This document shows positions 27,843-36,505 of a stretch of 64,000 nucleotides of DNA, in pieces. The DNA is taken from positions 2,666,001-2,730,000 of the forward strand of contig NZ_JAGING010000001.1 in NCBI RefSeq assembly GCF_017875835.1, in the 5' to 3' direction. Origin of the DNA: Psychrobacter sp. PL19. Its GTDB lineage: Bacteria > Pseudomonadota > Gammaproteobacteria > Pseudomonadales > Moraxellaceae. Under the pieces are notes generated by a model. The model was given only the letters and a program-made list of their open reading frames with translations, searched no databases and was not told where the DNA came from. Numbering within the stretch: position 1 is the stretch's first letter; every line of letters starts with the position of its first letter. Both the position numbers and the translations under genes were made by a program.

Positions 27843-30323
27843 ATGACGTTTGCCAGACTTGTCATAGCCCTAGCGGCGCACGCTAATAGAAAACTCACTG
27901 CTATCGCCCCCCTGTTCGCTTTAGTAGGAGTAATAGTGCTACTGCCAGCCTGCAGTACAATCTCAGTGGATAGGCAAGCCTCGGCAAAGACTATTTCTGC
28001 TCAGCGTGGCAATATCGTTACTGACAATAAACTCAGTAGCGATACCGCCTCAACCTTGTTATCAGCCGGTCTTAATGAGCAGGCATGTATGCAGCAATTC
28101 GACTTGTGCTTAGCGCAGCTCAGTGACAGCATGCTCAATGAGCATTATCGCCCAGCGCTGGCCATTTTTGCAGAGTTACACTATGCCAAAGCACGCGAGC
28201 TGGCAAAATCACAAGATTGCCGTGATGCGCTCTCACGTCCACCAATTGACCCTTATTATGCCAACGCCCCATTAACCCCTACTCAAGCAAACAACCAACA
28301 ACAAAATACCGATCAGTGTTTGGTTGGCTATCAGGGGCGACTATTTAATGCCGTTAAATACAGTTATACCTATCTATTTTATGACAGTTTAGATCATGAT
28401 TTTGAAGGAGCAGATTTAGACAGCCGCCGCTCAGTACAGCAAAATCGCATACCAAGTGATATTGACATCCAAACCCAAGACATCTATAACGCCGCCAGTA
28501 ACGATGTTATTACCCAACTTTATGACTCAGCTGATAACTCACATAAGCTGCTAGGCGATGGCAAAATCAACTACTTGTCAACCACGGCTGCCCTAGACGA
28601 GGATAATAAAGCCGCTATCGCTAATCGCTCCCCGCTTGCTGGCAAGCCCACCGACCAAATTAAGGTTATGGCCATGCAAGTGGATAAGTACAATCTTAAT
28701 GTTTATCTACCAAACGAAAACAACTATCTGCAGAATGCTAATAAGCAAACTTCTGCGCTAGTAGATTTGGTATCAACTTATGAGTTACGTCTCTCTGGCT
28801 TGAACTCGGTTAGCAAACGCCCTGGTTTGGGTGTGAGCTTGGTGGCTTCGTTAGATGACCGCTATACGACAACTATTCGCCAGCTACTAATCTCAACGCT
28901 CTCAGGCAGACTCGGTAAAGAGACGACCAATGGCAGCATGGATGACAGCGAAGCCAGCGCACGTATCTATCCTACAGGCCATTTGTTAATGACCGGTCTG
29001 ATTAAGCCTACCGGCGATAGCGTCCTCGATGTACTCAGTAGTAAGCAGCTCGGCATTCATTTATACAACCCCTACCGCAGCGAGAATGTCAATATATTGG
29101 GTGATGACTATCCCCTTGCGGCTAATTTCTCAGCAGGTTATGGCCTGTGGCTGGCGGAAAACCAACTTGACGGCGTGGGCTATTTAAACCTTTTGACCCG
29201 CCAGCAACAAGCCAGCTTACCCAAACTATTTATGTTAGAGCCCTATGACCCTGATAAGCGAGTGATTGTCATGTTACATGGTTTGGCATCGAGCCCGGCG
29301 ACTTGGGTTAATTTGACCAACGATATTTTTAATGATGACAAGCTGCGTGATAACTACCAAGTATGGCAAATTTTCTACCCTACTAACTTGCCTATTTTAG
29401 AAAATCGCTATCAGATTCAAGAATTACTTAAAGCTGCTTATCAGCAAACAGACCCTAGCGGGAAGAATCGTGCCAGTAAGAATAGCGTTATTGTGAGCCA
29501 TAGCATGGGGGCCATTATCGCTCGTATGATGCTATCTGATGATAACTTGACCCAAAATCTCGATGCATTAGACGATCAAAGCATGCTGTCCAGTAATAGG
29601 CGTCAAATCGATGCCATGCTAAAACAAGAATTTGGTAAAGCAGATCTAGGCAAACGCTTTGAGCTTAAGACCTTACCACAAGTCGATACCGCGGTATTTT
29701 TATCCGCGCCATTCCGAGGTACCGACTATGCTGATCGCTGGTTTACTCGCGCCCTGCGTCGTATTATTTATCTACCAATAAGTTTGGTAAAAACAGTCAC
29801 TGATAACTTAGCGACTATCGCCACTCAAGGTGATTTGGCACAGAATCCGTTAGGGGCTCTATACTTACAAAATGGCGCTAGCCAGTTGAGTAATAAATCA
29901 TCATTTATTCAACTAACCAAAGACATCACTATCAACGACCGCATTACTTATCACTCAATCATTGCTAATAACGATGCAGATATCACCAGAGGCTTGGCGC
30001 AAATGCAGCCGAATGGGGCGAAAATTGATTTGTCTCAAGCGTTACCAGAAGATAGTAAGATTATAGGCGACAGCGCGGCTAATAGCACTGACATGAGCGC
30101 GTTACCCAATCAGCCACTGGTGGCGGCAGTAACCGTTAATGAAGACATCAGCCAAGCGTTAACCGCACGGTTATCCGACGGTATCGTGCCTTATACTAGC
30201 GCCCATCTCGATGGTGCCGCATCTGAAACCATTATCAATGGGGGTCATAGTATTCAAGCCAATCCACAGACCATTCTAACCTTACGGCGTATTTTGCATC
30301 AACAGCTACAGAGCTCGCGTTAA
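27843..30323 (+). CDS. Alpha/beta-hydrolase (lipase/esterase-like) lipoprotein
   Basis: A lipoprotein of about 826 residues. The signal sequence ends in the lipobox LLPAC, so it should be lipid-anchored to a membrane. The N-terminal half (about 40-460) matches no family I recognise. The C-terminal half is an alpha/beta hydrolase: VIVMLHGLASSPATW forms the oxyanion-hole loop, VSHSMGAIIARM the nucleophile elbow, SDGIVPYTSAHLDGA carries a candidate acid, and GGHSIQANPQTI the catalytic His. The elbow is S-H-S-M-G rather than G-x-S-x-G. The frame is open to a TTG at 27807; ATGs at 27831 and 27843 are possible, and I prefer 27843 because GAGA lies 6 bp upstream and a clean signal peptide follows. 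Substrate unknown. Confidence 0.82.
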   Translation: MTFARLVIALAAHANRKLTAIAPLFALVGVIVLLPACSTISVDRQASAKTISAQRGNIVTDNKLSSDTASTLLSAGLNEQACMQQFDLCLAQLSDSMLNEHYRPALAIFAELHYAKARELAKSQDCRDALSRPPIDPYYANAPLTPTQANNQQQNTDQCLVGYQGRLFNAVKYSYTYLFYDSLDHDFEGADLDSRRSVQQNRIPSDIDIQTQDIYNAASNDVITQLYDSADNSHKLLGDGKINYLSTTAALDEDNKAAIANRSPLAGKPTDQIKVMAMQVDKYNLNVYLPNENNYLQNANKQTSALVDLVSTYELRLSGLNSVSKRPGLGVSLVASLDDRYTTTIRQLLISTLSGRLGKETTNGSMDDSEASARIYPTGHLLMTGLIKPTGDSVLDVLSSKQLGIHLYNPYRSENVNILGDDYPLAANFSAGYGLWLAENQLDGVGYLNLLTRQQQASLPKLFMLEPYDPDKRVIVMLHGLASSPATWVNLTNDIFNDDKLRDNYQVWQIFYPTNLPILENRYQIQELLKAAYQQTDPSGKNRASKNSVIVSHSMGAIIARMMLSDDNLTQNLDALDDQSMLSSNRRQIDAMLKQEFGKADLGKRFELKTLPQVDTAVFLSAPFRGTDYADRWFTRALRRIIYLPISLVKTVTDNLATIATQGDLAQNPLGALYLQNGASQLSNKSSFIQLTKDITINDRITYHSIIANNDADITRGLAQMQPNGAKIDLSQALPEDSKIIGDSAANSTDMSALPNQPLVAAVTVNEDISQALTARLSDGIVPYTSAHLDGAASETIINGGHSIQANPQTILTLRRILHQQLQSSR

Positions 30324-31124
30324 ACGAGACGTTAAGGAGCTAGTAACGATAACTTTGACAGTACACGCCTTATTAACCTCAGCGGATATAAGCGCTGTTT
30401 TTGTGATCAATCCTTACACACACTTAAAAATGCAAACATCTCAAAGCAAGGAATAGCAACAATAGATTTACAATATTTGATAAATTCTGGGACTATAATC
30501 TTGAACGCAGATATAGCCCCAGACGCCGATAATAAGCTAGAGCTAAATTATAAAACCTGAATTTAAAAACCTAGTGTTAGGTGCTTGAGCATAGTGATTT
30601 TTAACAGTGATGATAGGCTCAGCAAATATCGTTATTGATAAATACAGTTAAACAATCCCCTACTTATTAAATGGCTGCAAAGTTTATTTAAATAAGTAAT
30701 GACTGACGGATTCGTGACTGGTACGTACGAATTGATTATAAGACCTTTGTTGCACGCCCACTTGAGGAAGCGCATAATACACGAACGTTAATTTCACTTA
30801 ACCTTTAATTAAACAGACGAATGATTTGTAATTTATAAGGACATAGATTATTCACTTTAGCTAAATAATCCTCGGCTAAATACCATTTGCAGACAAACAA
30901 CAACTGGCTATTGCCCGTAAAACTTTTACTAGCGTTAATACCATATTTAGTAGCGAAACCAGACAACCGAATGTCAGTTATACCTAGACTATCAAGACAG
31001 GTGTGACAAACTCGGCAGATACCGCATCGCAAATATAGCGTATTCACTACATCAGTTACGGACAGTTACTTAAGCGTATCATGGAAGCTAGCGCCACACA
31101 GCTAACAGATAAAGGTAACCGTTT
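30324..31124. other. Long intergenic region upstream of cioA
   Basis: About 800 bp. It starts with the terminator at 30380-30402; the remainder must hold the cioAB promoter. I see no convincing gene. A minus-strand frame at 30805-31047 is open, but has no ribosome-binding site or recognisable family. TTGAT half-sites occur, but no full FNR/ANR palindrome. Confidence 0.55.
30380..30402 (+). terminator. Terminator after the hydrolase lipoprotein gene
   Basis: CAGCG and CGCTG form a short stem with an 8-nt loop, followed directly by five T residues, about 57 bp after the stop. Confidence 0.7.
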
Positions 31125-32633
31125 ATGTTCGCTACGTTTATGATCGACCAGCTTGATGCGCTGATGCTTGCGCGTATTCAATTTGCATTCGTTATCTCCT
31201 TTCATATTGTCTTCCCCGCATTTTCTATCGGACTTGCCAGCTTTTTGACTGTGATTGAATTTCGCTGGCTTAGAACAGGCGAAGCCATTTATGCTGAAGT
31301 CTATAAGCAATGGATAAAAATATTCGCTGTGGTCTTTGGGATGGGTACTGTCTCAGGTGTGGTCATGTCCTACCAGTTTGGGACTAACTGGGCGGTATTC
31401 GCTGACAAGGCGGGTAACGTCTTAGGGCCACTATTGGCCTACGAAGTCCTGACTGCATTTTTCTTAGAAGCCTCATTCTTAGGCATCATGCTCTTTGGTT
31501 GGGGACGAGTCAGCAAGCGTATGCACTTTGCATCGACTGCGATTGTGGCTATTGGTACCCTCATCTCAGGATTTTGGATCTTATCTGCCAACAGCTTCAT
31601 GCAAACACCACAAGGCTTTATGATCGGTGCAGATGGTCTATTGTATCCAACCGACTGGCTCAAAATCATCTTTAACCCCTCATTCCCTTATCGTTACGCC
31701 CATATGATGACTGCAGCATTCTTGACCACTGCCTTTGTTATCGGTGGTATCGGTGCTTATTATATTCAATCTAAAAAACACATCGAACACCGCAAGCATG
31801 GCCGAGTCATGTTAAGTATGGCGATGGTTATGGCCATATTCGTTGCGCCAGTACAAATATTTATCGGTGATATGCATGGGCTTAATACCCTCGAGCATCA
31901 GCCGGCAAAAGTAGCGGCAATGGAAGGTCTTTGGGAGAATGAACGCGGGGCGCCACTGGTGTTATTCGGTATTCCAGATCAAAAAGCCGAAAAGAACCAT
32001 TACGAAGTTAAAATTCCTTACCTATCAGGTTTGATCCTAACGCATTCATTAGATGGCGAAGTAAAAGGTCTCAAAAGTTTTGCACCAGAAGACCGGCCGT
32101 ACGTTCCTATTGTGTTCTGGTCATTCCGGGTCATGGTTAGTATTGGCATGTTAATGTTGCTTGTGGGTATATTTAGTGCTTATAAATACTTTAAAAAGCA
32201 ACAATTCAGTCCTGAAAGCAAATGGTTTCACCGCTTATGGATGATGATGACGCCGCTCGGATTCATCGCTCTACTCGCAGGTTGGTTTGTTACCGAAACC
32301 GGCCGTCAGCCTTGGACAGTATATGGCGTAATCCGCACTGCTGAAAGTATGTCACCAATTGCGGCACAGCAAGTTGCAACGACCCTGATTGGCTTTATTG
32401 TAATGTACATCTTCGTCTTTGGCGCCGGTACTTTTTATATCCTACGCTTGATTGCTCAAGGACCTAAACCGTACCTAGATCCTACGAAAGATAACTACTA
32501 TGAAAACTCTGTCACCGAAGGCCAAGGCCTTACCTTAAGTGGTAATAGTGAAGCCAGTGATGACATGAAAAAAGAGTCAACTGAAGATCTTGACCAGCCT
32601 GCGAATGACAAAGATAATGGAGGGTTACGCTAA
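31125..32633 (+). CDS. cioA: Cytochrome bd-type ubiquinol oxidase subunit I (cyanide-insensitive CIO type)
   Basis: Quinol-oxidising, heme-bearing subunit of the terminal oxidase in the inner membrane. Conserved parts include ARIQFAFVISFHIVFPAFSI (heme-ligand His near 27), GTNWAVFADKAGNVLGPLLA, YRYAHMMTAAF with a second His ligand, GDMHGLNTLEHQPAKVAAME, and GRQPWTVYGVIRT. After SLDGEVKGLKSF the sequence goes straight to the next helix, so the C-terminal part of the long Q-loop of E. coli CydA is missing. That is the short-loop class represented by Pseudomonas CioA. AAAGG lies 9 bp before the ATG. The stop overlaps the start of the next gene. Confidence 0.94.
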   Translation: MFATFMIDQLDALMLARIQFAFVISFHIVFPAFSIGLASFLTVIEFRWLRTGEAIYAEVYKQWIKIFAVVFGMGTVSGVVMSYQFGTNWAVFADKAGNVLGPLLAYEVLTAFFLEASFLGIMLFGWGRVSKRMHFASTAIVAIGTLISGFWILSANSFMQTPQGFMIGADGLLYPTDWLKIIFNPSFPYRYAHMMTAAFLTTAFVIGGIGAYYIQSKKHIEHRKHGRVMLSMAMVMAIFVAPVQIFIGDMHGLNTLEHQPAKVAAMEGLWENERGAPLVLFGIPDQKAEKNHYEVKIPYLSGLILTHSLDGEVKGLKSFAPEDRPYVPIVFWSFRVMVSIGMLMLLVGIFSAYKYFKKQQFSPESKWFHRLWMMMTPLGFIALLAGWFVTETGRQPWTVYGVIRTAESMSPIAAQQVATTLIGFIVMYIFVFGAGTFYILRLIAQGPKPYLDPTKDNYYENSVTEGQGLTLSGNSEASDDMKKESTEDLDQPANDKDNGGLR

Positions 32634-33649
32634 TGTTTAACTATGGTGATGTATTAGACTTACCCTTGATTTGGGGTGGCTTAGTTGCTTTGGCTGTTTT
32701 TGTTTATGTCCTACTCGATGGCTTTGATTTAGGCTGCGGCATCTTATTCCCGTTTGCAGGCTCTGACAAGAACCGTAGCCGGATGATGAACTCTATCGCA
32801 CCGTTCTGGGATGGTAATGAGACTTGGTTGGTGCTAGGCGGCGGCGGTTTGTTTGCAGCTTTCCCCGTTGCTTATGGCATCATTATGACGGGGCTATATC
32901 TGCCGGTCACTTTAATGTTATTTGGTCTTATCCTACGCGGAGTGGCGTTCGAGTTTCGCTTCAAAGCCACGTCACGGCGCTATGTATGGGACTTTTTCTT
33001 CTTTGCAGGCTCAGTCATTGCCGCCTTCTCTCAAGGGGTTATGTTAGGTGCACTAGTACAGGGCTTACAGGCCAGTAATCGTTTATATTCAGGGGGACCC
33101 TTTGATTGGGTCACACCGTTCGCTATGGTCTGCGGTGTTGCCCTTGTTATCGGCTATGCGTTACTCGGATCCACATGGCTCATCATCAAAACTGAGCACA
33201 AGCTACAAGTTTGGGCACGGAAAATATCAGGCTGGATTCTATCAGCGCTGGTATTAGCGATGGTGGTAGTAACGGCATTTATGTACTTTTCAGATATCAA
33301 AGCAATTGAAGGTTGGTTCAGTCTGCCAGGCGTGTTGTACATAGCACCTATGCCCATTATTGTGCTGTTACTGTTCTTTGTGATGCGTAAAGACTTAACC
33401 ACTGAGCGCGAGTATCGTCCTTTTTTATTGACGGTGGCGTTGTTTCTAATGGGTTATATTGGCGTCTGTTATGCTATGTTCCCATATATTGTGCCGTATC
33501 AAATGACTATTTATGAAGCCGCTGCGGCTGATACCTCACTATCATTTATGTTGATTGGCGCGGGTATTATGCTACCGATAATTTTAAGCTATACCGCTTT
33601 TGCCTATTATACTTTTAAAGGTAAATCAGACCATAAGCCTATGTACTAG
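32633..33649 (+). CDS. cioB: Cytochrome bd-type ubiquinol oxidase subunit II (CIO type)
   Basis: Second integral-membrane subunit of the bd oxidase. The 338 residues begin DLPLIWGGLVALAVFVYVLL followed by DGFDLG, the signature of CydB/CioB, with PFWDGNETWLVLGGGGLFAAFP next and a run of further helices. Its ATG shares one base with the TAA of cioA (TAATG), and GGAGGG lies upstream, so translation is coupled. The small membrane-protein gene 33828-33944 follows 178 bp later. Confidence 0.95.
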   Translation: MFNYGDVLDLPLIWGGLVALAVFVYVLLDGFDLGCGILFPFAGSDKNRSRMMNSIAPFWDGNETWLVLGGGGLFAAFPVAYGIIMTGLYLPVTLMLFGLILRGVAFEFRFKATSRRYVWDFFFFAGSVIAAFSQGVMLGALVQGLQASNRLYSGGPFDWVTPFAMVCGVALVIGYALLGSTWLIIKTEHKLQVWARKISGWILSALVLAMVVVTAFMYFSDIKAIEGWFSLPGVLYIAPMPIIVLLLFFVMRKDLTTEREYRPFLLTVALFLMGYIGVCYAMFPYIVPYQMTIYEAAAADTSLSFMLIGAGIMLPIILSYTAFAYYTFKGKSDHKPMY

Positions 33650-33827
33650 GTAGTAGGTAGTAGGTAGTATAAATATTATTTTGAGCGCTAAGAATTATAG
33701 TAGCTGCCGCCAATCATTGCGGCAGCTCAGTTCAACAAGCTACAGTTAATCCTAGATAAACGTAATGCTACCAAGCATAGTTGCTACTGAAAACTTACAA
33801 GGGATTAACGATAACTAAGAGGTCATC

Positions 33828-33944
33828 ATGAAAAAGCTCAGTAAAAAACAAACACAATGGGCATGGTTTATCGGCTTATATTTAGTAGGTTTTTTGACTA
33901 TCTTTATTATTGCCCAACTGATCAAGCTGGCAATGGGTGTTTAG
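33828..33944 (+). CDS. 38-residue single-helix membrane protein beside cioAB (DUF2474-like)
   Basis: A short ORF: MKKLSKKQTQ, then WAWFIGLYLVGFLTIFIIAQ, then LIKLAMGV. It has a basic N-terminus, one membrane helix and the W-x-W-F-I-G-L-Y start typical of the DUF2474 small proteins that accompany CIO-type oxidases. By analogy with CydX it may be an accessory subunit that stabilises the bd oxidase; that is inferred. AGAGGT lies 5 bp before the ATG, and the strong terminator at 34004-34042 follows, so it closes the cioAB unit. Confidence 0.82.
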   Translation: MKKLSKKQTQWAWFIGLYLVGFLTIFIIAQLIKLAMGV

Positions 33945-34003
33945 ATCTGTATCTAGTTTTGATTGGCTGTAACTGGCTCTAACTGATTTTAATCAATAAT
34001 AAC

Positions 34004-34042
34004 AAAAATGCAGCGCTGAAAAATTATCAGCGCTGCATTTTT
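34004..34042 (+). terminator. Terminator of the cioAB unit
   Basis: AAAAATGCAGCGCTGA and TCAGCGCTGCATTTTT form a perfect 16-bp stem with a 7-nt loop and T-rich end. It also faces the convergent murU gene and may serve both strands. Confidence 0.9.
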
Positions 34043-34097
34043 GATTTAATAGCTTTATCTCTGCAAGCTTTGTTTCTTAACTTTGTTTTAAAAAAGG

Positions 34098-34826
34098 CTA
34101 AACACCACGATGGTCGCCTACCCCTTTAGTCTCAATAAAGTGATTGACCTGCGTTAAGCGCTCTTCCGTGCCCACGTCGATCCAGTGGTCTTTGATGACT
34201 TCTGCAGTCACTTGAAACCTCATCATCGCTTGCTTCAATAATGGTGCGAGGGCAGCTGGCTGTCCTGGTACTAGGCCATCAAGCAATCGCGGCGACATAA
34301 CGCTAAGCCCTGCGAAAGTATATTTATCAGCGTCACCAACAGCATGCTCACTTGCCAAGCCATTATTCACCGCGAAGTCGCCGCCATTATTGTGTTCTGG
34401 ATTGTCAATAAGAAATAAATGGGCGCGCTGATCTGCCCCTAAGGTATAATCCTGTAATTGTGCAAAGTCAAACGTTGTCCACACATCAGAATTAACTAGG
34501 ATAAATGGTGCATCTTGTAGCTTGCCTGTTTGTAGCGCCTGAAAAATACCACCTGCAGTCTCTAATGGCTCATCATTTTCTAACGACCAATGCAGCGTCA
34601 CGCCATATTGCGAACCATCACCTAAAGTGTCCATTAACTTGTTGGCAAGCCATGAGGCATTAATAGTGATATCAGTAATACCTACCGCTTGTAGCGCCTT
34701 AATGTGCCAGACAATCAGTGGCTGTCCGCCCACTTCGACTAGAGGTTTGGGGGTTTCAAGGGTTAGCGGACGCAGGCGCGTTCCCTTGCCAGCAGCCAAA
34801 ATCATTGCTTGCGTTAGTGCGGACAT
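34098..34826 (-). CDS. murU: N-acetylmuramate alpha-1-phosphate uridylyltransferase (MurU)
   Basis: Nucleotidyltransferase that makes UDP-MurNAc from MurNAc-1-phosphate in the peptidoglycan recycling shortcut that bypasses MurA (and so fosfomycin). The sugar-nucleotide signature MILAAGKGTRLRPLTLETPK lies at the N-terminus, with LVNSDVW (metal-binding Asp), LETAGGI and IDVGTEERL later. The length (about 242) is typical. The frame opens at 34832, but AAGGA lies six bases before the inner ATG at 34826. amgK lies immediately upstream on the same strand, the partner kinase, as in Pseudomonas. Confidence 0.92.
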   Translation of the reverse strand: MSALTQAMILAAGKGTRLRPLTLETPKPLVEVGGQPLIVWHIKALQAVGITDITINASWLANKLMDTLGDGSQYGVTLHWSLENDEPLETAGGIFQALQTGKLQDAPFILVNSDVWTTFDFAQLQDYTLGADQRAHLFLIDNPEHNNGGDFAVNNGLASEHAVGDADKYTFAGLSVMSPRLLDGLVPGQPAALAPLLKQAMMRFQVTAEVIKDHWIDVGTEERLTQVNHFIETKGVGDHRGV

Positions 34827-34908
34827 ACTCATTCCTTTCTAAAGAGGGGTTGTAGCTATTGATGTTTTATAACCACTTATTCAGTCAATATAACTTCAAC
34901 AAAAATAG

Positions 34909-36027
34909 CTAAATATATTGCTGCGCAAACTTAAGCTGATAGGCTGGCAGAATCCTATCTTGTATCCATACATTAAATGGCAATGCCGCCTGCTGCATAT
35001 TATCACTGCCATGAGCAGCGAGCCACTCCAGCTCAAACATCAAATCGCGCATAACTTTGGGAATATCAGCCAGATAACGACTCTTGCCATCACGCTCATA
35101 TAAGCGGACAAAAATACCCAAAACTTTTAGATGTCGCTGTACGCCCATGACATTGACGTCATTTTCCAGCTGTGCTGCGCTACTCACTGTTTGCAGTTCA
35201 GACTGCTGCTGTAATTGCCAAAAATCATGGATCCAATGTGTTACCTGTCGCTCGGGCCATTCCACATAGGCATCACGCACCAGTGATACTAAATCATAAC
35301 TGTACGCACCAATCACCGCATCTTGAAAGTCAATCACGCCTAAACGTGAGTGCGCTGCCTGATCTTGCATCAGATTGCGACTGTGGTAATCACGATGGAC
35401 GATCACTTGTGGCTGCGTTAGAATTTCTGCTATTAACGCTTCTTTTAGGTTTTCCCACAGTATGTTATCAACATTTACGCCAATATACGGTATAAACCAG
35501 TCGCTAAATAAGTCCATCTCGCGAGTTAACAGCGCTGTATCATAATCGGGTAATTGATGCTGGGTCTTGGCGGTCGCTACTGGTAACTTCTGTAATGCGA
35601 GTAGCGTGTGCATTGCCAACTGATAATAGTTATTCACTTGCGTCGGAGTCGCGTCGATCAGTAGATGAGCAAATTCTATCGTGCCGAAATCTTGTAGCAC
35701 CAAAAACCCTTGTTCTAAATCTTGGGCAATAAAATCCGGCACATTGATTGCGGGTGACATTAATTTACCAACATTGATAAATTGCTGCAACGCTTCTTGT
35801 TCATCAGCAGAATCCATGACAATATAGCGCTCAATGCTGTCATTATTACTGTTTGACAACTGAATACGATGATATTGACGGGCACTGGCATCACCGGGTA
35901 GGCTATCAAGTGTAAAATCTTGATTGACAAATATTTGCTGTAGCCAGTTCTCTAACTGCTGCTTACGGGTGTTGGCAGTCAAGTGAGTTGTTGAAGGTGT
36001 TTTATCTGTCATATTATTATTTATCAT
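34909..36027 (-). CDS. amgK: N-acetylmuramate/N-acetylglucosamine kinase (AmgK)
   Basis: Phosphorylates MurNAc/GlcNAc at the anomeric position, supplying MurU. It has the aminoglycoside-phosphotransferase fold: the catalytic loop VIVHRDYHSRNLM and the metal-binding LGVIDFQDAVIGAYSYDLVS are clear. An early GDASARQYHRI matches the nucleotide-loop region of the family. It is 372 residues, slightly long owing to a Gln-rich N-terminus and C-terminal half. The start is uncertain (36027 or 36012) and lacks a clear ribosome-binding site. It is divergent from lptD, an arrangement conserved in pseudomonads. Confidence 0.9.
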   Translation of the reverse strand: MINNNMTDKTPSTTHLTANTRKQQLENWLQQIFVNQDFTLDSLPGDASARQYHRIQLSNSNNDSIERYIVMDSADEQEALQQFINVGKLMSPAINVPDFIAQDLEQGFLVLQDFGTIEFAHLLIDATPTQVNNYYQLAMHTLLALQKLPVATAKTQHQLPDYDTALLTREMDLFSDWFIPYIGVNVDNILWENLKEALIAEILTQPQVIVHRDYHSRNLMQDQAAHSRLGVIDFQDAVIGAYSYDLVSLVRDAYVEWPERQVTHWIHDFWQLQQQSELQTVSSAAQLENDVNVMGVQRHLKVLGIFVRLYERDGKSRYLADIPKVMRDLMFELEWLAAHGSDNMQQAALPFNVWIQDRILPAYQLKFAQQYI

Positions 36028-36505
36028 ATAAGAGCATCGCAGGTTAAATATCAGTGGTAAACAACTAAAGTAGTGATAATTCAGGCCAATACTTGCTAAA
36101 ATGGTGAGCGATTTTATTCATACTGGCTGTTGTATTATATGGTTTAATGCTTGGCACTGAGCATGGATTTAAAAAAACGCCTTGCTACACCATAAAATTT
36201 GATGAATAGTGTAGCTGATTTGGTTTTTTTTGACTATGATAAGTCGTTGATAGTTGTGATATGAGCGAATATCTAAAGCCATATTATCGTATAGTGATCG
36301 CAGAATTGTCTATTAATAGACCAGTATATGATGGACTAAACCCGTTTACGGTGCTGCTCCAGTATTTTACGCTCCTTTGCGACACTGACAATCTTATTTG
36401 TCACTAACGATTACTGGATTAAATAGCATGACTGATCAAAAATTACTGGCTAAATAGTACTAACAAACTAAATACCGCGACCCCCTAGGCTCTGCAATCA
36501 TAGGT
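36028..36505. other. Divergent promoter region between amgK and lptD
   Basis: This is 478 bp with no gene visible. Promoters for amgK-murU and lptD-surA should lie here. A 14-bp perfect palindrome at 36308-36321 is noted, but a palindrome of that size is expected by chance in a window this large. Confidence 0.55.

Noticed and set aside
30470-30760. TTGAT-containing sites upstream of cioA as FNR/ANR boxes
   Set aside because: Only half-sites are present; no TTGAT-N4-ATCAA arrangement was found.
30805-31047. Minus-strand open frame of 80 codons with a Cys-rich start (RCGICRVCHTC)
   Set aside because: It starts at GTG without a ribosome-binding site, matches no family I know, and lies in the cioA upstream region. 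Kept only as a possibility.
36308-36321. 14-bp palindrome GTCTATTAATAGAC between amgK and lptD as an operator
   Set aside because: A perfect palindrome of this size is expected a few times by chance in 64 kb, and nothing else supports it.
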